Shown in pieces: positions 24,604 to 32,719 of a stretch of 64,000 bases of DNA (positions within the stretch are counted from its first letter, which is position 1; the number at the start of each line of letters is the position of its first letter). The stretch covers positions 1-64,000 of the forward strand of contig CAVZXS010000026.1 in NCBI GenBank assembly GCA_963779325.1. Reading direction: 5' to 3'. The translations under genes and the position numbers were made by a program. A model generated the notes under the pieces. The model was not told the DNA's origin. It searched no databases and worked only from the letters and a program-made list of their open reading frames with translations. This DNA comes from CAVZXS01 sp963779325. GTDB taxonomy: Bacteria; Bacteroidota; Bacteroidia; Chitinophagales; Chitinophagaceae.

Positions 24604-26331
24604 TTAAGCAGCATATTTTCTCTTTCGTATTTGCTGATAAACAAACCCGGCCAAAATTACCAGTAATACAGGCAAAGCGATATTTATAAATTGCCAGGTA
24701 CTTTTTTCTTCTTCTACTTTTACGGGATCCAATAAGCGAAGTGTAAAATCTTTGGCTCTTGTTTCTAAAATACCCGACGGATTTACCAAATACTCCAATG
24801 TATTGGTAAAAAAATCTTTATTGGCAAAAGTATATTTGGTATACACATTATTACCCATGGGCAGCGGCCCCGATTGGCTGCTGAATTGATTGGTAGCTAT
24901 ATCTCCGTCCGCTACTACCACCATCTTACCTTCTATTTCACTTTTTCGTATAAATGGTAAGCCATAACTTTTAAAAGAATCAATAACAGCCTGCGATACC
25001 CGGTTGGCGTACAACGAAGAAAATTTGCCCTCTAATAAAACTGCTACGGGAGCCTCTTTTGTCGTGAAAGATTTTACATCGGGTGCTATTTCCATAAACT
25101 CGAAGTTGACAATAGCAGGAGCTGTTTTTATTCTTGCATTCGCCGATGAGTGAAGTAGAATAGTTTTTTTAATGCCTTCCGCTTTTACCGTGTCAATAGT
25201 ATTAGGAAACAACGTACGTACGCCGTCTAAGTTTTTACTGATGGGATGGTTGGTGCCGTTCAGCACAGGAAAGAAAGGCCAATCTACTAAGCGCCGCTGT
25301 TGGTTTTCCGTATTGCTGCTCATCTGCGGCAACTTATCGCACTGCATATCCTGCAAAAGGTTTTGATTAAGGCGCACACCGAATCTAAATAAAAGGTCTT
25401 CCAAGTTCAGTGCACGGTCAAAAGCCGTAAAGCCCTTGGGGTTATTGATAAGGCTGTCAAACTCGGCGTACATATTATCAATCATCCAGAAAATTTTACC
25501 CCCGTTCAATACATATTGTTCAATTTTTATTTTATCCTCATCGGTAAAAGCTTTGGTAGGTTTTAATATTACCAGCGCATTTATTTCATCGGGGATGTAC
25601 GGCATGGTTTTCAGGTTGATCGTATCGGCGCTGTATTCTTTACGCAGCGTCAAAAACGCATCATTTATATTATAGCCGAATGCTTCGCCGTGGCCCAGCG
25701 CATACGCTACTATCGGTTTTTCTTTTGCAGTAGCTTTTTGTATGCCGCTCGCAAATTTATATTCAAGCGTCGCTTCTATATCATTATACAAAGCCGCTCT
25801 TTCTTCCTTTTCCGTTCCGTATCCTTTTACACCCTGTAATAAATTTATACCGGTCGTATTACCGTTATACTTCACTATGGCTCCGTGTATTACTTTGCTT
25901 ATCTCTAATTTATCGCCGGCTTTTTCAGGTGCATCTATTACAGAGGGGTACAGACCGTAAACGCCATACAATGAATCTTCGAGGTCTTGCTGTGCCGAAT
26001 CGGAAAGCCCGGCATAAGGATTGACAAAGCGATAGCTTAGTTTACCTCTACCGTAATCTTTACAATCATTTAAAAACTCATTCAGAGTATTTTTTAATCG
26101 TCTTACTTCAGCCGGCAATCCGTTGCCTTCTACAAAAACATCTATCGCTACGTTTCCCGCTAAGTTTTTTAATAAACTCTTTGTCGGACGACTGAGCGTA
26201 TATCTTTTTTCTTTGGTCAAATCGAATCGCGAATGAAAAACAGATGCAAAAAAATTGACGGCGAATAAAACCAGCAGTACGACGGGAAGCCACATTTTAG
26301 AAGCCTGTATTTTTTCAATATTTTTTTTCAT
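24604..26331 (-). CDS. gldG: Gliding-motility ABC transporter substrate-binding protein GldG
   Basis: This 575-residue protein has an N-terminal membrane anchor (LPVVLLVLFAVNFFASVF) and the GldG-typical SRFDLTKEKRYTLSRPTKSLL and VDVFVEGNGLPAEVRRLKN (as IDVFVEGNGLP here). Central ABC-type uncharacterised transporter domains follow (GHGEAFGYNI, ALVILKPTKAFTDEDKIKIEQYVLNGG). A C-terminal membrane helix (INIALPVLLVILAGFVYQQIRKRK) ends the protein. In Flavobacterium, GldA, GldF and GldG form an ABC transporter associated with gliding, though it is also widespread in non-gliding Bacteroidota. It follows gldF with a 24-base gap in one operon; gldA is not in this window. Confidence 0.93.
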   Translation of the reverse strand: MKKNIEKIQASKMWLPVVLLVLFAVNFFASVFHSRFDLTKEKRYTLSRPTKSLLKNLAGNVAIDVFVEGNGLPAEVRRLKNTLNEFLNDCKDYGRGKLSYRFVNPYAGLSDSAQQDLEDSLYGVYGLYPSVIDAPEKAGDKLEISKVIHGAIVKYNGNTTGINLLQGVKGYGTEKEERAALYNDIEATLEYKFASGIQKATAKEKPIVAYALGHGEAFGYNINDAFLTLRKEYSADTINLKTMPYIPDEINALVILKPTKAFTDEDKIKIEQYVLNGGKIFWMIDNMYAEFDSLINNPKGFTAFDRALNLEDLLFRFGVRLNQNLLQDMQCDKLPQMSSNTENQQRRLVDWPFFPVLNGTNHPISKNLDGVRTLFPNTIDTVKAEGIKKTILLHSSANARIKTAPAIVNFEFMEIAPDVKSFTTKEAPVAVLLEGKFSSLYANRVSQAVIDSFKSYGLPFIRKSEIEGKMVVVADGDIATNQFSSQSGPLPMGNNVYTKYTFANKDFFTNTLEYLVNPSGILETRAKDFTLRLLDPVKVEEEKSTWQFINIALPVLLVILAGFVYQQIRKRKYAA

Positions 26332-26355
26332 TCGTTTTAAATTGCTTTTCCCGTG

Positions 26356-27093
26356 TTATCGTTTTAGCAGGTTGCGATTGGTAATTATTAGCAGTAAAGC
26401 TATTACACTTAAGAAATAAACAATATCTCTTGTATCTATTACACCGCGGCTGATACTGCGATAGTGAAAATCAATGCCCAGCATTTCAGTATAATAACCC
26501 GCGCCTGTTTTTAATGCGGGCAAATTACTGACGGCGCTGAAGCCGTAATACAAAACCGCACAGGCAATAAGACTTACAATAAACGCCACTACCGCATTGC
26601 TTGTAAAACTTCCTGCACAAATACCGATGGCTGTAAAAACAGCGGCCAAAAAAAACAAACCGATATAGGAACCGATTGCCGCACCGGTATCAATACCTTC
26701 ATTGGATGACAACTGCTGTATAGAAAAAAAATAAATAATAGTAGGAAGCAGGGCGATCAGCACTACCAACAGGCTGCCGGTATATTTACCAAGTATAATT
26801 TGTCTGCGGCTCAACGGACGTGTTTGCAAAATCTCCCAAGTTCCGCTTTTAAATTCATCGGAAAAACTACGCATTGTAATAGCAGGAATGAGTAATAACA
26901 AAATCCACGGGGCCAATTGAAAAAACCTGTCCAGCGAAGCATACCCTGCATCGAAAACATTGTTCTCGAAAACAAAGAGTACCAGCCCGTTTACCAGCAG
27001 GAAAACGATAATGGCGATATACCCCGTAAGGCCGGCAAAGTACTGTCGAAGCTCTTTTTTACAAATAGACCACATAGTTGGAAGATGCTGCAA
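26356..27093 (-). CDS. gldF: Gliding-motility ABC transporter permease GldF
   Basis: This 245-residue permease has six hydrophobic helices. The typical ABC-2 sequences MRSFSDEFKSGTWEILQTRPLS and IILGKYTGSLLVVLIALLPT lie in the first half. It is the membrane subunit expected to pair with GldG, encoded 24 bases downstream, and with an ATPase encoded elsewhere. The ATG at 27093 is 40 bases from the divergent start of the T9SS-type cargo gene, so the two share a compact intergenic region. Confidence 0.92.
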   Translation of the reverse strand: MQHLPTMWSICKKELRQYFAGLTGYIAIIVFLLVNGLVLFVFENNVFDAGYASLDRFFQLAPWILLLLIPAITMRSFSDEFKSGTWEILQTRPLSRRQIILGKYTGSLLVVLIALLPTIIYFFSIQQLSSNEGIDTGAAIGSYIGLFFLAAVFTAIGICAGSFTSNAVVAFIVSLIACAVLYYGFSAVSNLPALKTGAGYYTEMLGIDFHYRSISRGVIDTRDIVYFLSVIALLLIITNRNLLKR

Positions 27094-27109
27094 AATAAAG
27101 CAAAGTGAT

Positions 27110-27117
27110 TATATTTG
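27110..27117 (+). promoter_or_regulatory. Candidate -7 box TATATTTG
   Basis: This is an exact match to TAnnTTTG, 16 bases before the ATG at 27134. A weak CTG is found 19 bases upstream in place of the -33 TTG. It fits a promoter for the T9SS-type secreted protein with a very short leader. Confidence 0.5.
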
Positions 27118-27133
27118 AGAAACAATAAATTGA

Positions 27134-28393
27134 ATGTTGTCCGGCTACCTGTATATTATTCAAAAAATCATTTACGCTGCTTATAACAGGATACTATTAT
27201 TATGCGGTACATTCCTTTTACTTTCTGCATATAACAGCACGGGGCAAAGTTTTTACAATGGTAATGCCAATACCGGTTTCGGCGGATTAATCGGCACCTC
27301 TTCACTATCCATAACTGAAACAGGCAATACAATATCCTGTACACTTATTACAACTACCACTTCATTTGACGATGTATTGGTAATGTATATTGATTCTGAA
27401 ACAGGCGGCTTTTCCAATACTGCCGGCTTTACCGATGAAGCAGATCCCTTACGAGCGGCTATTTCGGGGCAGGCATTTGGCAGCAACAACGAATCGGCGG
27501 TAAATTTTGATCCGGATTTTTCAGCGGACTATGCAATTGCTTTTACCCCAAACGGCCCTATTGAATCCGGCGCTTTATACAAGTTAAATACGGCAGGCCG
27601 CCATCAATTAACGGCAGAGATCGGCTTATCGCCAAAAAATAATACAACAAGCAATGCCTATACCTTTTATTTTGATAAAACGTCTGTTGGCCTGACAACA
27701 GCCGGCAATTTTAAATTTGTTATCACTTACCTCTCTTACAATACCGCCACCCGATCGGACGAGGCATACGGCAACGGTATAGCGCCGGGCAATACACAGG
27801 CACCGGGCGCTATCAGTTTTACATATGCTTTATCATATCCTGCAACAGTATTGCCGATAAGGTTTAAAGAGTTTACATTAAAAACATTGGAAAAAAATGT
27901 AAGCCTGAAATGGGAGATTGAACAAAACGGAGATTTACAAAAATTCATTGTTGAAAGATCAAAAAACGGAGTTTCTTACCTGCCCGTCGCTGAAATAACA
28001 GGCAACTTTAATCAAAATATTTATTCTTTTACAGATGAAAATCCGATACCCGGGAATAACCATTACCGCGTAAGGGCGGTGGAAATTTTCGGTCAGAATA
28101 AATTATCGGACGTAAGGCTTTCTATTTTTAAACAAATTGATAATTCCGTTTTTATTTATAGTAACCCTGTATCAACCGAACTGGTGTTCAGTACCGCATC
28201 GTTGCCAAGAGGCCAATGGAATGCAGTAGTGACAAACAGCAACGGGCAACAAATTGCAATTAAGGTTTTTGAAAAAACTGACAGGACTCTGCGCATAAAC
28301 ATTCCGCTGAAAGGAGGTCTGAGCCGCGGAATATATTACTTGGTACTAACCAACAGGTATCAATTCTTCAAGGAGAATTTCATGATACAATAA
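27134..28393 (+). CDS. Secreted protein with C-terminal T9SS type A-like sorting domain
   Basis: This 419-residue protein has an N-terminal signal sequence (ILLLCGTFLLLSAYNSTGQ). A beta-rich domain of about 200 residues follows, with FNGNA-type and DVLVMYIDSETGG segments that I cannot assign. A short fibronectin-like region (LKEFTLKTLEKNVSLKWE, then KFIVERSKNGVSYLPVAEI) comes next. The last ~80 residues (FIYSNPVSTELVF, GQWNAVVTNSNGQQI, LSRGIYYLVLTN) match the Por-secretion C-terminal sorting type. It is likely exported across the outer membrane by the type IX system and attached at the surface. It is divergent from gldFG. The function of the central domain is unknown. Confidence 0.78.
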   Translation: MLSGYLYIIQKIIYAAYNRILLLCGTFLLLSAYNSTGQSFYNGNANTGFGGLIGTSSLSITETGNTISCTLITTTTSFDDVLVMYIDSETGGFSNTAGFTDEADPLRAAISGQAFGSNNESAVNFDPDFSADYAIAFTPNGPIESGALYKLNTAGRHQLTAEIGLSPKNNTTSNAYTFYFDKTSVGLTTAGNFKFVITYLSYNTATRSDEAYGNGIAPGNTQAPGAISFTYALSYPATVLPIRFKEFTLKTLEKNVSLKWEIEQNGDLQKFIVERSKNGVSYLPVAEITGNFNQNIYSFTDENPIPGNNHYRVRAVEIFGQNKLSDVRLSIFKQIDNSVFIYSNPVSTELVFSTASLPRGQWNAVVTNSNGQQIAIKVFEKTDRTLRINIPLKGGLSRGIYYLVLTNRYQFFKENFMIQ

Positions 28394-28419
28394 GCCGGAA
28401 AAGTTAAAGGCAAAAAAAA

Positions 28420-28439
28420 GAGGCTGAATTATCAGCCTC
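28420..28439 (-). terminator. Terminator hairpin, strongest on the minus strand
   Basis: The stem GAGGCTGA/TCAGCCTC is perfect over eight base pairs with a four-base loop. On the minus strand it is followed by eight T residues, so it is a good intrinsic terminator for leftward transcription. It also lies 27 bases past the stop of the rightward gene ending at 28393 and may serve both. Confidence 0.75.
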
Positions 28440-28440
28440 A

Positions 28441-28632
28441 TTAATTCCTTTTGGAAGGACGGAACGATTTGGTTTTTCCAGGATTGGACTTGGACGGTTT
28501 TTTGGACTTGTTGGATTCGTTTGGTTTTTCTTCTTTGGATATTGAATCAAGACTGTAAAAGTGCTGATTATTTAAGCACCATTTTATTTTTTTCGGTCGG
28601 CGCTTGCTTTGTTTCGATAATTGGCTACATCC
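28441..28632 (-). pseudogene. Possible remnant of a lysine/serine-rich protein C-terminus
   Basis: An open frame on the minus strand ends in KPSKSNPGKTKSFRPSKRN and a TAA stop at 28441-28443, immediately before the T-rich terminator at 28420. The ending looks like the basic tail of a real protein. The frame is open for about 75 codons (to a TGA near 28676) but has no in-frame ATG. It could be the tail of a truncated or frameshifted gene, or a small protein using an unusual start. No family is recognised. The left boundary is firm and the right boundary is arbitrary. Confidence 0.3.
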
Positions 28633-28659
28633 TGCCGGTTTTCGGTAAATGCAAATAAT

Positions 28660-28690
28660 AAAAAGGCCGCTCTTTCAGAACAGCCTTTTT
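28660..28690 (-). terminator. Terminator of the HerA-like ATPase gene
   Basis: AAAAGGC and GCCTTTT form the stem base of a hairpin with a 15-base upper part directly after the stop codon at 28695. It ends in a T-run on the minus strand and is suitable for leftward termination. Confidence 0.6.
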
Positions 28691-28694
28691 ATTT

Positions 28695-30254
28695 TTATCC
28701 GAACAATCCTCTTTTTTTCCTTCGTGTAGTTCCTCCCAAACCAAGAACACCTAAGAGTGTACGTGTAATAACACTCGCTGCCGTACGGCCGGCTTGCTTT
28801 ACTACCGGGTTATCAAGAAATCCTTTTTCTTTTGCCGTTGATTTTTTCTCCTGTTTTGCTTCCTGCTCCTCCTGTTTTTGCTCCGTTTCTTTTTCGGCGG
28901 CTGCATTTAATTTTTCAGTTAATATTTCATAAGCGCTTTTGCTGTCAATAATCTCATTATATTTTTTTACCAATTTCGAGTTGCTTACTATGGTACTTAT
29001 TTCTGTTTCATTTAAAATATCCATTCTGCTGCGGGGCGGCGCCATCATACAATGTACCAACGGAGTGGGAATACCTTTTTCATTCAGCATGGTAACCAAC
29101 GCTTCACCAATTCCCAGTTGTGTAATCAGGTCTTCTGTTTTATAAAATTCTGTTTCGGGATAGTTATCCGCGGTTTGTTTTATCGTTTTGCGGTCGGCGG
29201 CCGTAAAAGCTCTTAAGGCATGCTGCACTTTCAATCCCAATTGACCGAGTACCGAAGCGGGTACATCCATCGGGTTTTGTGTACAAAAGAAAACACCCAC
29301 GCCTTTTGAACGAATTAATTTGATAATGGTTTCAATTTGCTGCGATAAAGCTTCACTCGCTTCCTGGAAAATAAGATGCGCTTCGTCAACGATTAAAACC
29401 AATTTAGGTTTTTCCATATCGCCTTCTTCGGGGCAGGTGGCATACAACTCGGCCAGCATCTGCAACATAAAGGTTGAGAATAATTTCGGTCTGTCCTGCA
29501 AATCGGTAACTCGCAGTATTGAGATCATTCCGCGGCCATCATCGCTGATGCGCATCAGGTCTTCCACTTCAAAACTTTTTTCGCCAAAAAATAAATCAGC
29601 GCCTTGTTGTTGCAGTTCTATTACTTTTCGTAAAATAGTACCGGTAGATGTGGTAGATATTTTACCGTAACTTTTTTCCATTTCCGCTTTTCCTTCTGCT
29701 CCTACAAACTGCAATACCTTAATAAAATCTTTCAGGTCCAGCAGCGGCAGTTTATTATCATCGCAATATTTAAATATCATGGCTACCAAACCGCCCTGGG
29801 TGTCATTGAGTCCCAGAATTTTTGATAACAGCACGGGACCAAACTCACTTACGGTGGCCCGCAACCTTGCACCGGGTTGATTACTGAGCGATAACAAATC
29901 GACGGGGAAAGCTGCGGGCTTATATTGAATATTCAGTTTTTGACAGCGTTCATTTATTTTATCATTGGCTGCGCCGGCGGCGGCAATACCGCTCAAGTCA
30001 CCTTTTATATCCATCAGTACTACAGGCACACTGGCATCACTCAAAGCTTCGCTGAGCATTTGCAACGTTTTGGTTTTACCGGTACCGGTAGCGCCGGCTA
30101 TTAAACCGTGACGGTTCATTGTTTTGAGCGGAAGAAAAATATCAGCGCCGGTAACTACTTCGCCTTCTAATACAGCACAACCGATTTTTACTGATTCGCC
30201 TTTGAAGGTATAGCCGTCTTTAACGGACTGAAGAAATGCTTCTTTGTTTGCCAT
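28695..30254 (-). CDS. HerA-like/YjgR (DUF853) ATPase
   Basis: This 519-residue P-loop ATPase has Walker A AGATGTGKTKT at about 53-63, VVLMDIKGDLSGIAAAG and Walker B KLVLIVDEAHLIF. The arginine/sensor region FFCTQNPMDVPASVLGQLG follows. This is the helicase HerA-like (DUF853, E. coli YjgR) family, a cytoplasmic hexameric ATPase whose biological role is not settled. The last ~70 residues are a charged, glutamate/lysine-rich linker (ETEQKQEEQEAKQEKK) and a basic RKKRG tail. No nuclease NurA partner is adjacent, so this is probably not a NurA-HerA defence pair. Confidence 0.88.
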   Translation of the reverse strand: MANKEAFLQSVKDGYTFKGESVKIGCAVLEGEVVTGADIFLPLKTMNRHGLIAGATGTGKTKTLQMLSEALSDASVPVVLMDIKGDLSGIAAAGAANDKINERCQKLNIQYKPAAFPVDLLSLSNQPGARLRATVSEFGPVLLSKILGLNDTQGGLVAMIFKYCDDNKLPLLDLKDFIKVLQFVGAEGKAEMEKSYGKISTTSTGTILRKVIELQQQGADLFFGEKSFEVEDLMRISDDGRGMISILRVTDLQDRPKLFSTFMLQMLAELYATCPEEGDMEKPKLVLIVDEAHLIFQEASEALSQQIETIIKLIRSKGVGVFFCTQNPMDVPASVLGQLGLKVQHALRAFTAADRKTIKQTADNYPETEFYKTEDLITQLGIGEALVTMLNEKGIPTPLVHCMMAPPRSRMDILNETEISTIVSNSKLVKKYNEIIDSKSAYEILTEKLNAAAEKETEQKQEEQEAKQEKKSTAKEKGFLDNPVVKQAGRTAASVITRTLLGVLGLGGTTRRKKRGLFG

Positions 30255-30370
30255 TATAAAAAATATTTTATGAAAAATAAGTAATTCCCTGCAATTAGGG
30301 TGTTTCTGCCTGCTAAACTTATAATTAACATTGATCAGAAATTATTGATAAATCATATTTTAATAAATAT

Positions 30371-30386
30371 TACCACTATAGTGGTA
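30371..30386. promoter_or_regulatory. Perfect 16-base palindrome, possible operator
   Basis: TACCACTATAGTGGTA reads the same on both strands. It lies in the 266-base gap between the divergent HerA-like and small lipoprotein genes, 33 bases upstream of the candidate -33 element at 30419. Perfect palindromes of this size commonly bind dimeric regulators. No regulator is assigned to it. Confidence 0.4.
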
Positions 30387-30418
30387 CTAATGATGCAAAA
30401 AAACCCACCAAGGTAGTA

Positions 30419-30449
30419 TTGCCCGGCAGTAATGCTGATTATAATTTTG
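30419..30449 (+). promoter_or_regulatory. Candidate promoter (-33 TTG, -7 TAATTTTG)
   Basis: TTG at 30419-30421 is followed after 20 bases by TAATTTTG at 30442-30449, an exact TAnnTTTG match at near-consensus spacing. It would produce a leader of about 65 bases before the lipoprotein ATG at 30521. Confidence 0.55.
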
Positions 30450-30520
30450 TATTCTGACATCAAAATCATTGTTAACCCCGTCTGAACGGCGTTAGTCGGG
30501 CAGGCTTAAACTTTATCAAA

Positions 30521-30919
30521 ATGAAATTCATGAAACCTTTAATGGTGCTGATTATTGCATCTGCCTTTTTTGTATCGTGTAAAAAGGATAATCCGGCTCC
30601 GCCGCCACCGGTTGATCTTGGCGGCACGAATTGGAAAGGATCTGCCTTAGTAAATTCCATTACTTACAATCCTTTCACGATTGTTTTTAATGCCGATGGT
30701 ACGGGCACAGTTACGTTCTCGGGATATGCGCCATTCCCGGGTACATGGAATAAAGCACCTAATTCGGGTATAGTTTATTTTTTCTTTACCGAATCTGCTA
30801 CCCACAAATGGAAAGGACAAGCCACACTGAATGCTGCCAATAATAAATTAGAAGGCGGTGTACTGACAAGAACGGCACCGACAGTTATATCAGGCACATT
30901 TACGACTGATAAACAATAA
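30521..30919 (+). CDS. Small lipoprotein of unknown function
   Basis: This 132-residue protein has a lipoprotein signal peptide ending in FFVSC (Cys20), a proline-rich spacer (NPAPPPPVDLGG) and a beta-rich body. The body (GTNWKGSALVNSITY, FTIVFNADGTGTVTFSGYAPFPGTW, KWKGQATLNAANNKLEGGVL) resembles lipocalin-like or DUF-type domains of Bacteroidota. It is predicted to sit in the outer or inner membrane facing the periplasm. It is a single gene between its own promoter-like sequence and a strong terminator at 30931. Confidence 0.8.
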   Translation: MKFMKPLMVLIIASAFFVSCKKDNPAPPPPVDLGGTNWKGSALVNSITYNPFTIVFNADGTGTVTFSGYAPFPGTWNKAPNSGIVYFFFTESATHKWKGQATLNAANNKLEGGVLTRTAPTVISGTFTTDKQ

Positions 30920-30930
30920 AGTTCAATACT

Positions 30931-30970
30931 AAATAGAAAGCATTCGCAGATTCAGGAATGCTTTCTATTT
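30931..30970. terminator. Strong bidirectional terminator
   Basis: AAATAGAAAGCATTC pairs perfectly with GAATGCTTTCTATTT around a ten-base loop. It separates the convergent lipoprotein gene and the short gene at 30969-31130, and the right arm overlaps the latter's stop codon. Confidence 0.85.
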
Positions 30971-31130
30971 ACAAACTTTCTTCTCTCTCCAACATCAGAA
31001 TGGCGCTTTGCGGCACGATGTAATATTTCTCTCCTTCATAAACTACTTCGGTAGCGCCGCTTAATAAAAAAATAGCCGGGTCGCCTATTACGATCAGTTT
31101 TTTAAGTTTGTTGTCAAAACTAATATACAT
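30969..31130 (-). CDS. 53-residue conserved-looking hypothetical protein
   Basis: The minus strand encodes MYISFDNKLKKLIVIGDPA, continuing to VVYEGEKYYIVPQSAILMLE and ending REESL. The composition is protein-like, with alternating hydrophobic strands (LIVIG, AIFLL, VVYEGEKYYIV). The stop codon TAA lies inside the base of the terminator at 30931-30970, which is a natural end for a transcript. No family is recognised and the function is unknown. Confidence 0.6.
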   Translation of the reverse strand: MYISFDNKLKKLIVIGDPAIFLLSGATEVVYEGEKYYIVPQSAILMLEREESL

Positions 31131-31286
31131 ACGCTATTGTTTTGAGCCGGAAGGCAAAGTTAAAAAAGATCATATTCCCGTTTCATTCATTTTTTTCTGA
31201 GCTTGTTAACAAAATATTACTCTAAAGGGGTTAAGTTTGGCAAAAGATTTACTTTTATAACCTGTATGAATTAAAATTTATAAACC

Positions 31287-31985
31287 ATGGAAGAAAAGAA
31301 ACACAAAATATTACTTTGCGAAGACGACCCAAACCTCGGAAGTGTATTAAAAAATTACCTGGAACTGAATGACTACGATGTAACATTGGAAAGAGACGGC
31401 CGCCTCGGGTTGGCTGCTTTTCAGAGGCATAAATTTGAAATATGCCTGCTGGATGTAATGATGCCGAATATGGACGGCTTTACACTGGCAGAAGAAATAA
31501 GAGACGTAGATCCTGATATTCCCCTATTCTTCCTGAGCGCCAAAACCATGAAAGATGATATTATACAGGGTTATAAATTGGGCGCCGACGATTATATTAC
31601 CAAACCTTTTGACAGCGAAGTGCTTTTGCTGAAAATAAAAGCTATGCTGAAAAGAAATGAAGAGATCAATAAAGAAAGCGAGAATAAAGAGTTTGATTTA
31701 TCTACTTATCATTTTAATCCCAAATTGAGACAACTTATACATAAAGGAGTTACTCAAACCCTGTCGCCAAAAGAAAATGAATTACTGAAAATGCTGGCCG
31801 AGCATGTAAATGATTTATTGACCCGCGAACAGGCCTTGAAAAAAATATGGGGCAGCGATACTTATTTTAACGGGCGGAGTATGGATGTATACATTGCCAA
31901 ATTACGCAAGTATTTAAAAGATGATGAAAAAATTGAGATAGTAAATATTCACGGCAACGGCTTCCGTTTGGTAGTGCAGGAGTAA
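31287..31985 (+). CDS. OmpR/PhoB-family response regulator (RprY-like), orphan
   Basis: This 232-residue protein has a receiver domain with the acidic pair CEDD, phosphoacceptor Asp56 in LLDVMMP, the conserved Ser/Thr (FLSAK) and Lys106 in TKPFD. A winged-helix DNA-binding domain follows from about 128 to 230 (LSPKENELLKMLAEHV, SMDVYIAKLRKYLK, NIHGNGFRL). It should be a transcription regulator controlled by phosphorylation. No histidine kinase is adjacent: the flanking genes are an unrelated small protein and RidA on the other strand. It therefore behaves as an orphan regulator here. Confidence 0.92.
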   Translation: MEEKKHKILLCEDDPNLGSVLKNYLELNDYDVTLERDGRLGLAAFQRHKFEICLLDVMMPNMDGFTLAEEIRDVDPDIPLFFLSAKTMKDDIIQGYKLGADDYITKPFDSEVLLLKIKAMLKRNEEINKESENKEFDLSTYHFNPKLRQLIHKGVTQTLSPKENELLKMLAEHVNDLLTREQALKKIWGSDTYFNGRSMDVYIAKLRKYLKDDEKIEIVNIHGNGFRLVVQE

Positions 31986-32065
31986 TGTCTCGCCCCCAAC
32001 CCCCGTCCGTACCGGCACAGGCTGGCCTAAAGGGATGTAAAGAATCAACAGCAAATAGAGTTTTT

Positions 32066-32140
32066 GCACGCTGAGAAGCAGAGATCGCAGAGAAAAACAT
32101 ATTAATCATGAACCTCTGCGTACTCAGCTCCTCTGCGTGC
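32066..32140. repeat. Imperfect inverted repeat, intergenic
   Basis: The arms at about 32066-32093 and 32113-32140 are imperfect reverse complements containing GCAGAG/CTCTGC units and a common GCACGC/GCGTGC end. They can form a long hairpin between the response regulator and ridA. The upstream part (about 31990-32030) is also rich in short C- and G-runs of the kind seen in dispersed intergenic repeats. Function is unknown. Confidence 0.6.
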
Positions 32141-32173
32141 CAATTGCCGTAAAGGTTATTTTAAGAAAATCTT

Positions 32174-32623
32174 TTATTTTGGGAAATGCGCTATTAATTC
32201 AATCTCCAATTTAGCATCGGCCATATACAACCTGCTTATTTGCACCCAGGTAGCCGCCGGGAAATCGCCTTTGTAAAAAACCTTACGCACATGATTGTAT
32301 TGCTTCATGGCTTCAATATCCGTTGTATATAAATTTTCTTTTACCACGTTTTGAAAACTCAACCCGTAATGTTTCAATGTTTTTTCCAATGCACTGTAAA
32401 CTTGTTGTATGCCGGCTTCATTTACCTCTCTTGCCACGGTACCGGATATATACAAAACATTATCCGCTTTTAAAGCCTGTGCATAACCCGCCGCGGTATC
32501 CTGCTCTTTGCCCCAATGAAATTTTTCTTTTTTAATCGTATTTTCTTGAGCGAATAAATTACCTGCTGCGCCGCAAAAGAAAATAAGTACTGCGAACTGC
32601 AAAACGAATAAAGATTTTTTCAT
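32174..32623 (-). CDS. Exported RidA/YjgF-family protein
   Basis: This 149-residue protein starts with an N-terminal signal peptide (KKSLFVLQFAVLIFFCGAAGNLFAQ), unlike the classic cytosolic RidA. The domain follows: GYAQALKADNVLYISGTVARE, YSALEKTLKHYGLSFQNVVKENLYTTD and FPAATWVQISRLYMADAKLEIELIA, where the Arg in QISRL is the residue that binds the carboxylate in RidA imine deaminases. It is predicted to act in the periplasm, where the usual enamine/imine substrates are not obvious, so the substrate is unclear. Confidence 0.87.
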   Translation of the reverse strand: MKKSLFVLQFAVLIFFCGAAGNLFAQENTIKKEKFHWGKEQDTAAGYAQALKADNVLYISGTVAREVNEAGIQQVYSALEKTLKHYGLSFQNVVKENLYTTDIEAMKQYNHVRKVFYKGDFPAATWVQISRLYMADAKLEIELIAHFPK

Positions 32624-32673
32624 AAAAAATAATTTGATATTAAGGTAGAATTTTCTATTTGTATTAAAAACAA

Positions 32674-32700
32674 AAATCCACCGGCGGTTGCGGTGGATTT
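32674..32700 (-). terminator. Terminator downstream of the oxidoreductase gene
   Basis: AAATCCACCG and CGGTGGATTT form a ten-pair stem around a seven-base loop, followed on the minus strand by TTGTTTTT. It lies 20 bases after the stop of the 2-oxoacid oxidoreductase gene. Confidence 0.8.
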
Positions 32701-32719
32701 ATACTGTAAAAAAATTATT

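Noticed and set aside
28695..30254. HerA-like ATPase as part of a NurA-HerA or Sir2-HerA defence system
   Set aside because: The protein is of the DUF853/YjgR type and no nuclease or Sir2 gene is adjacent.
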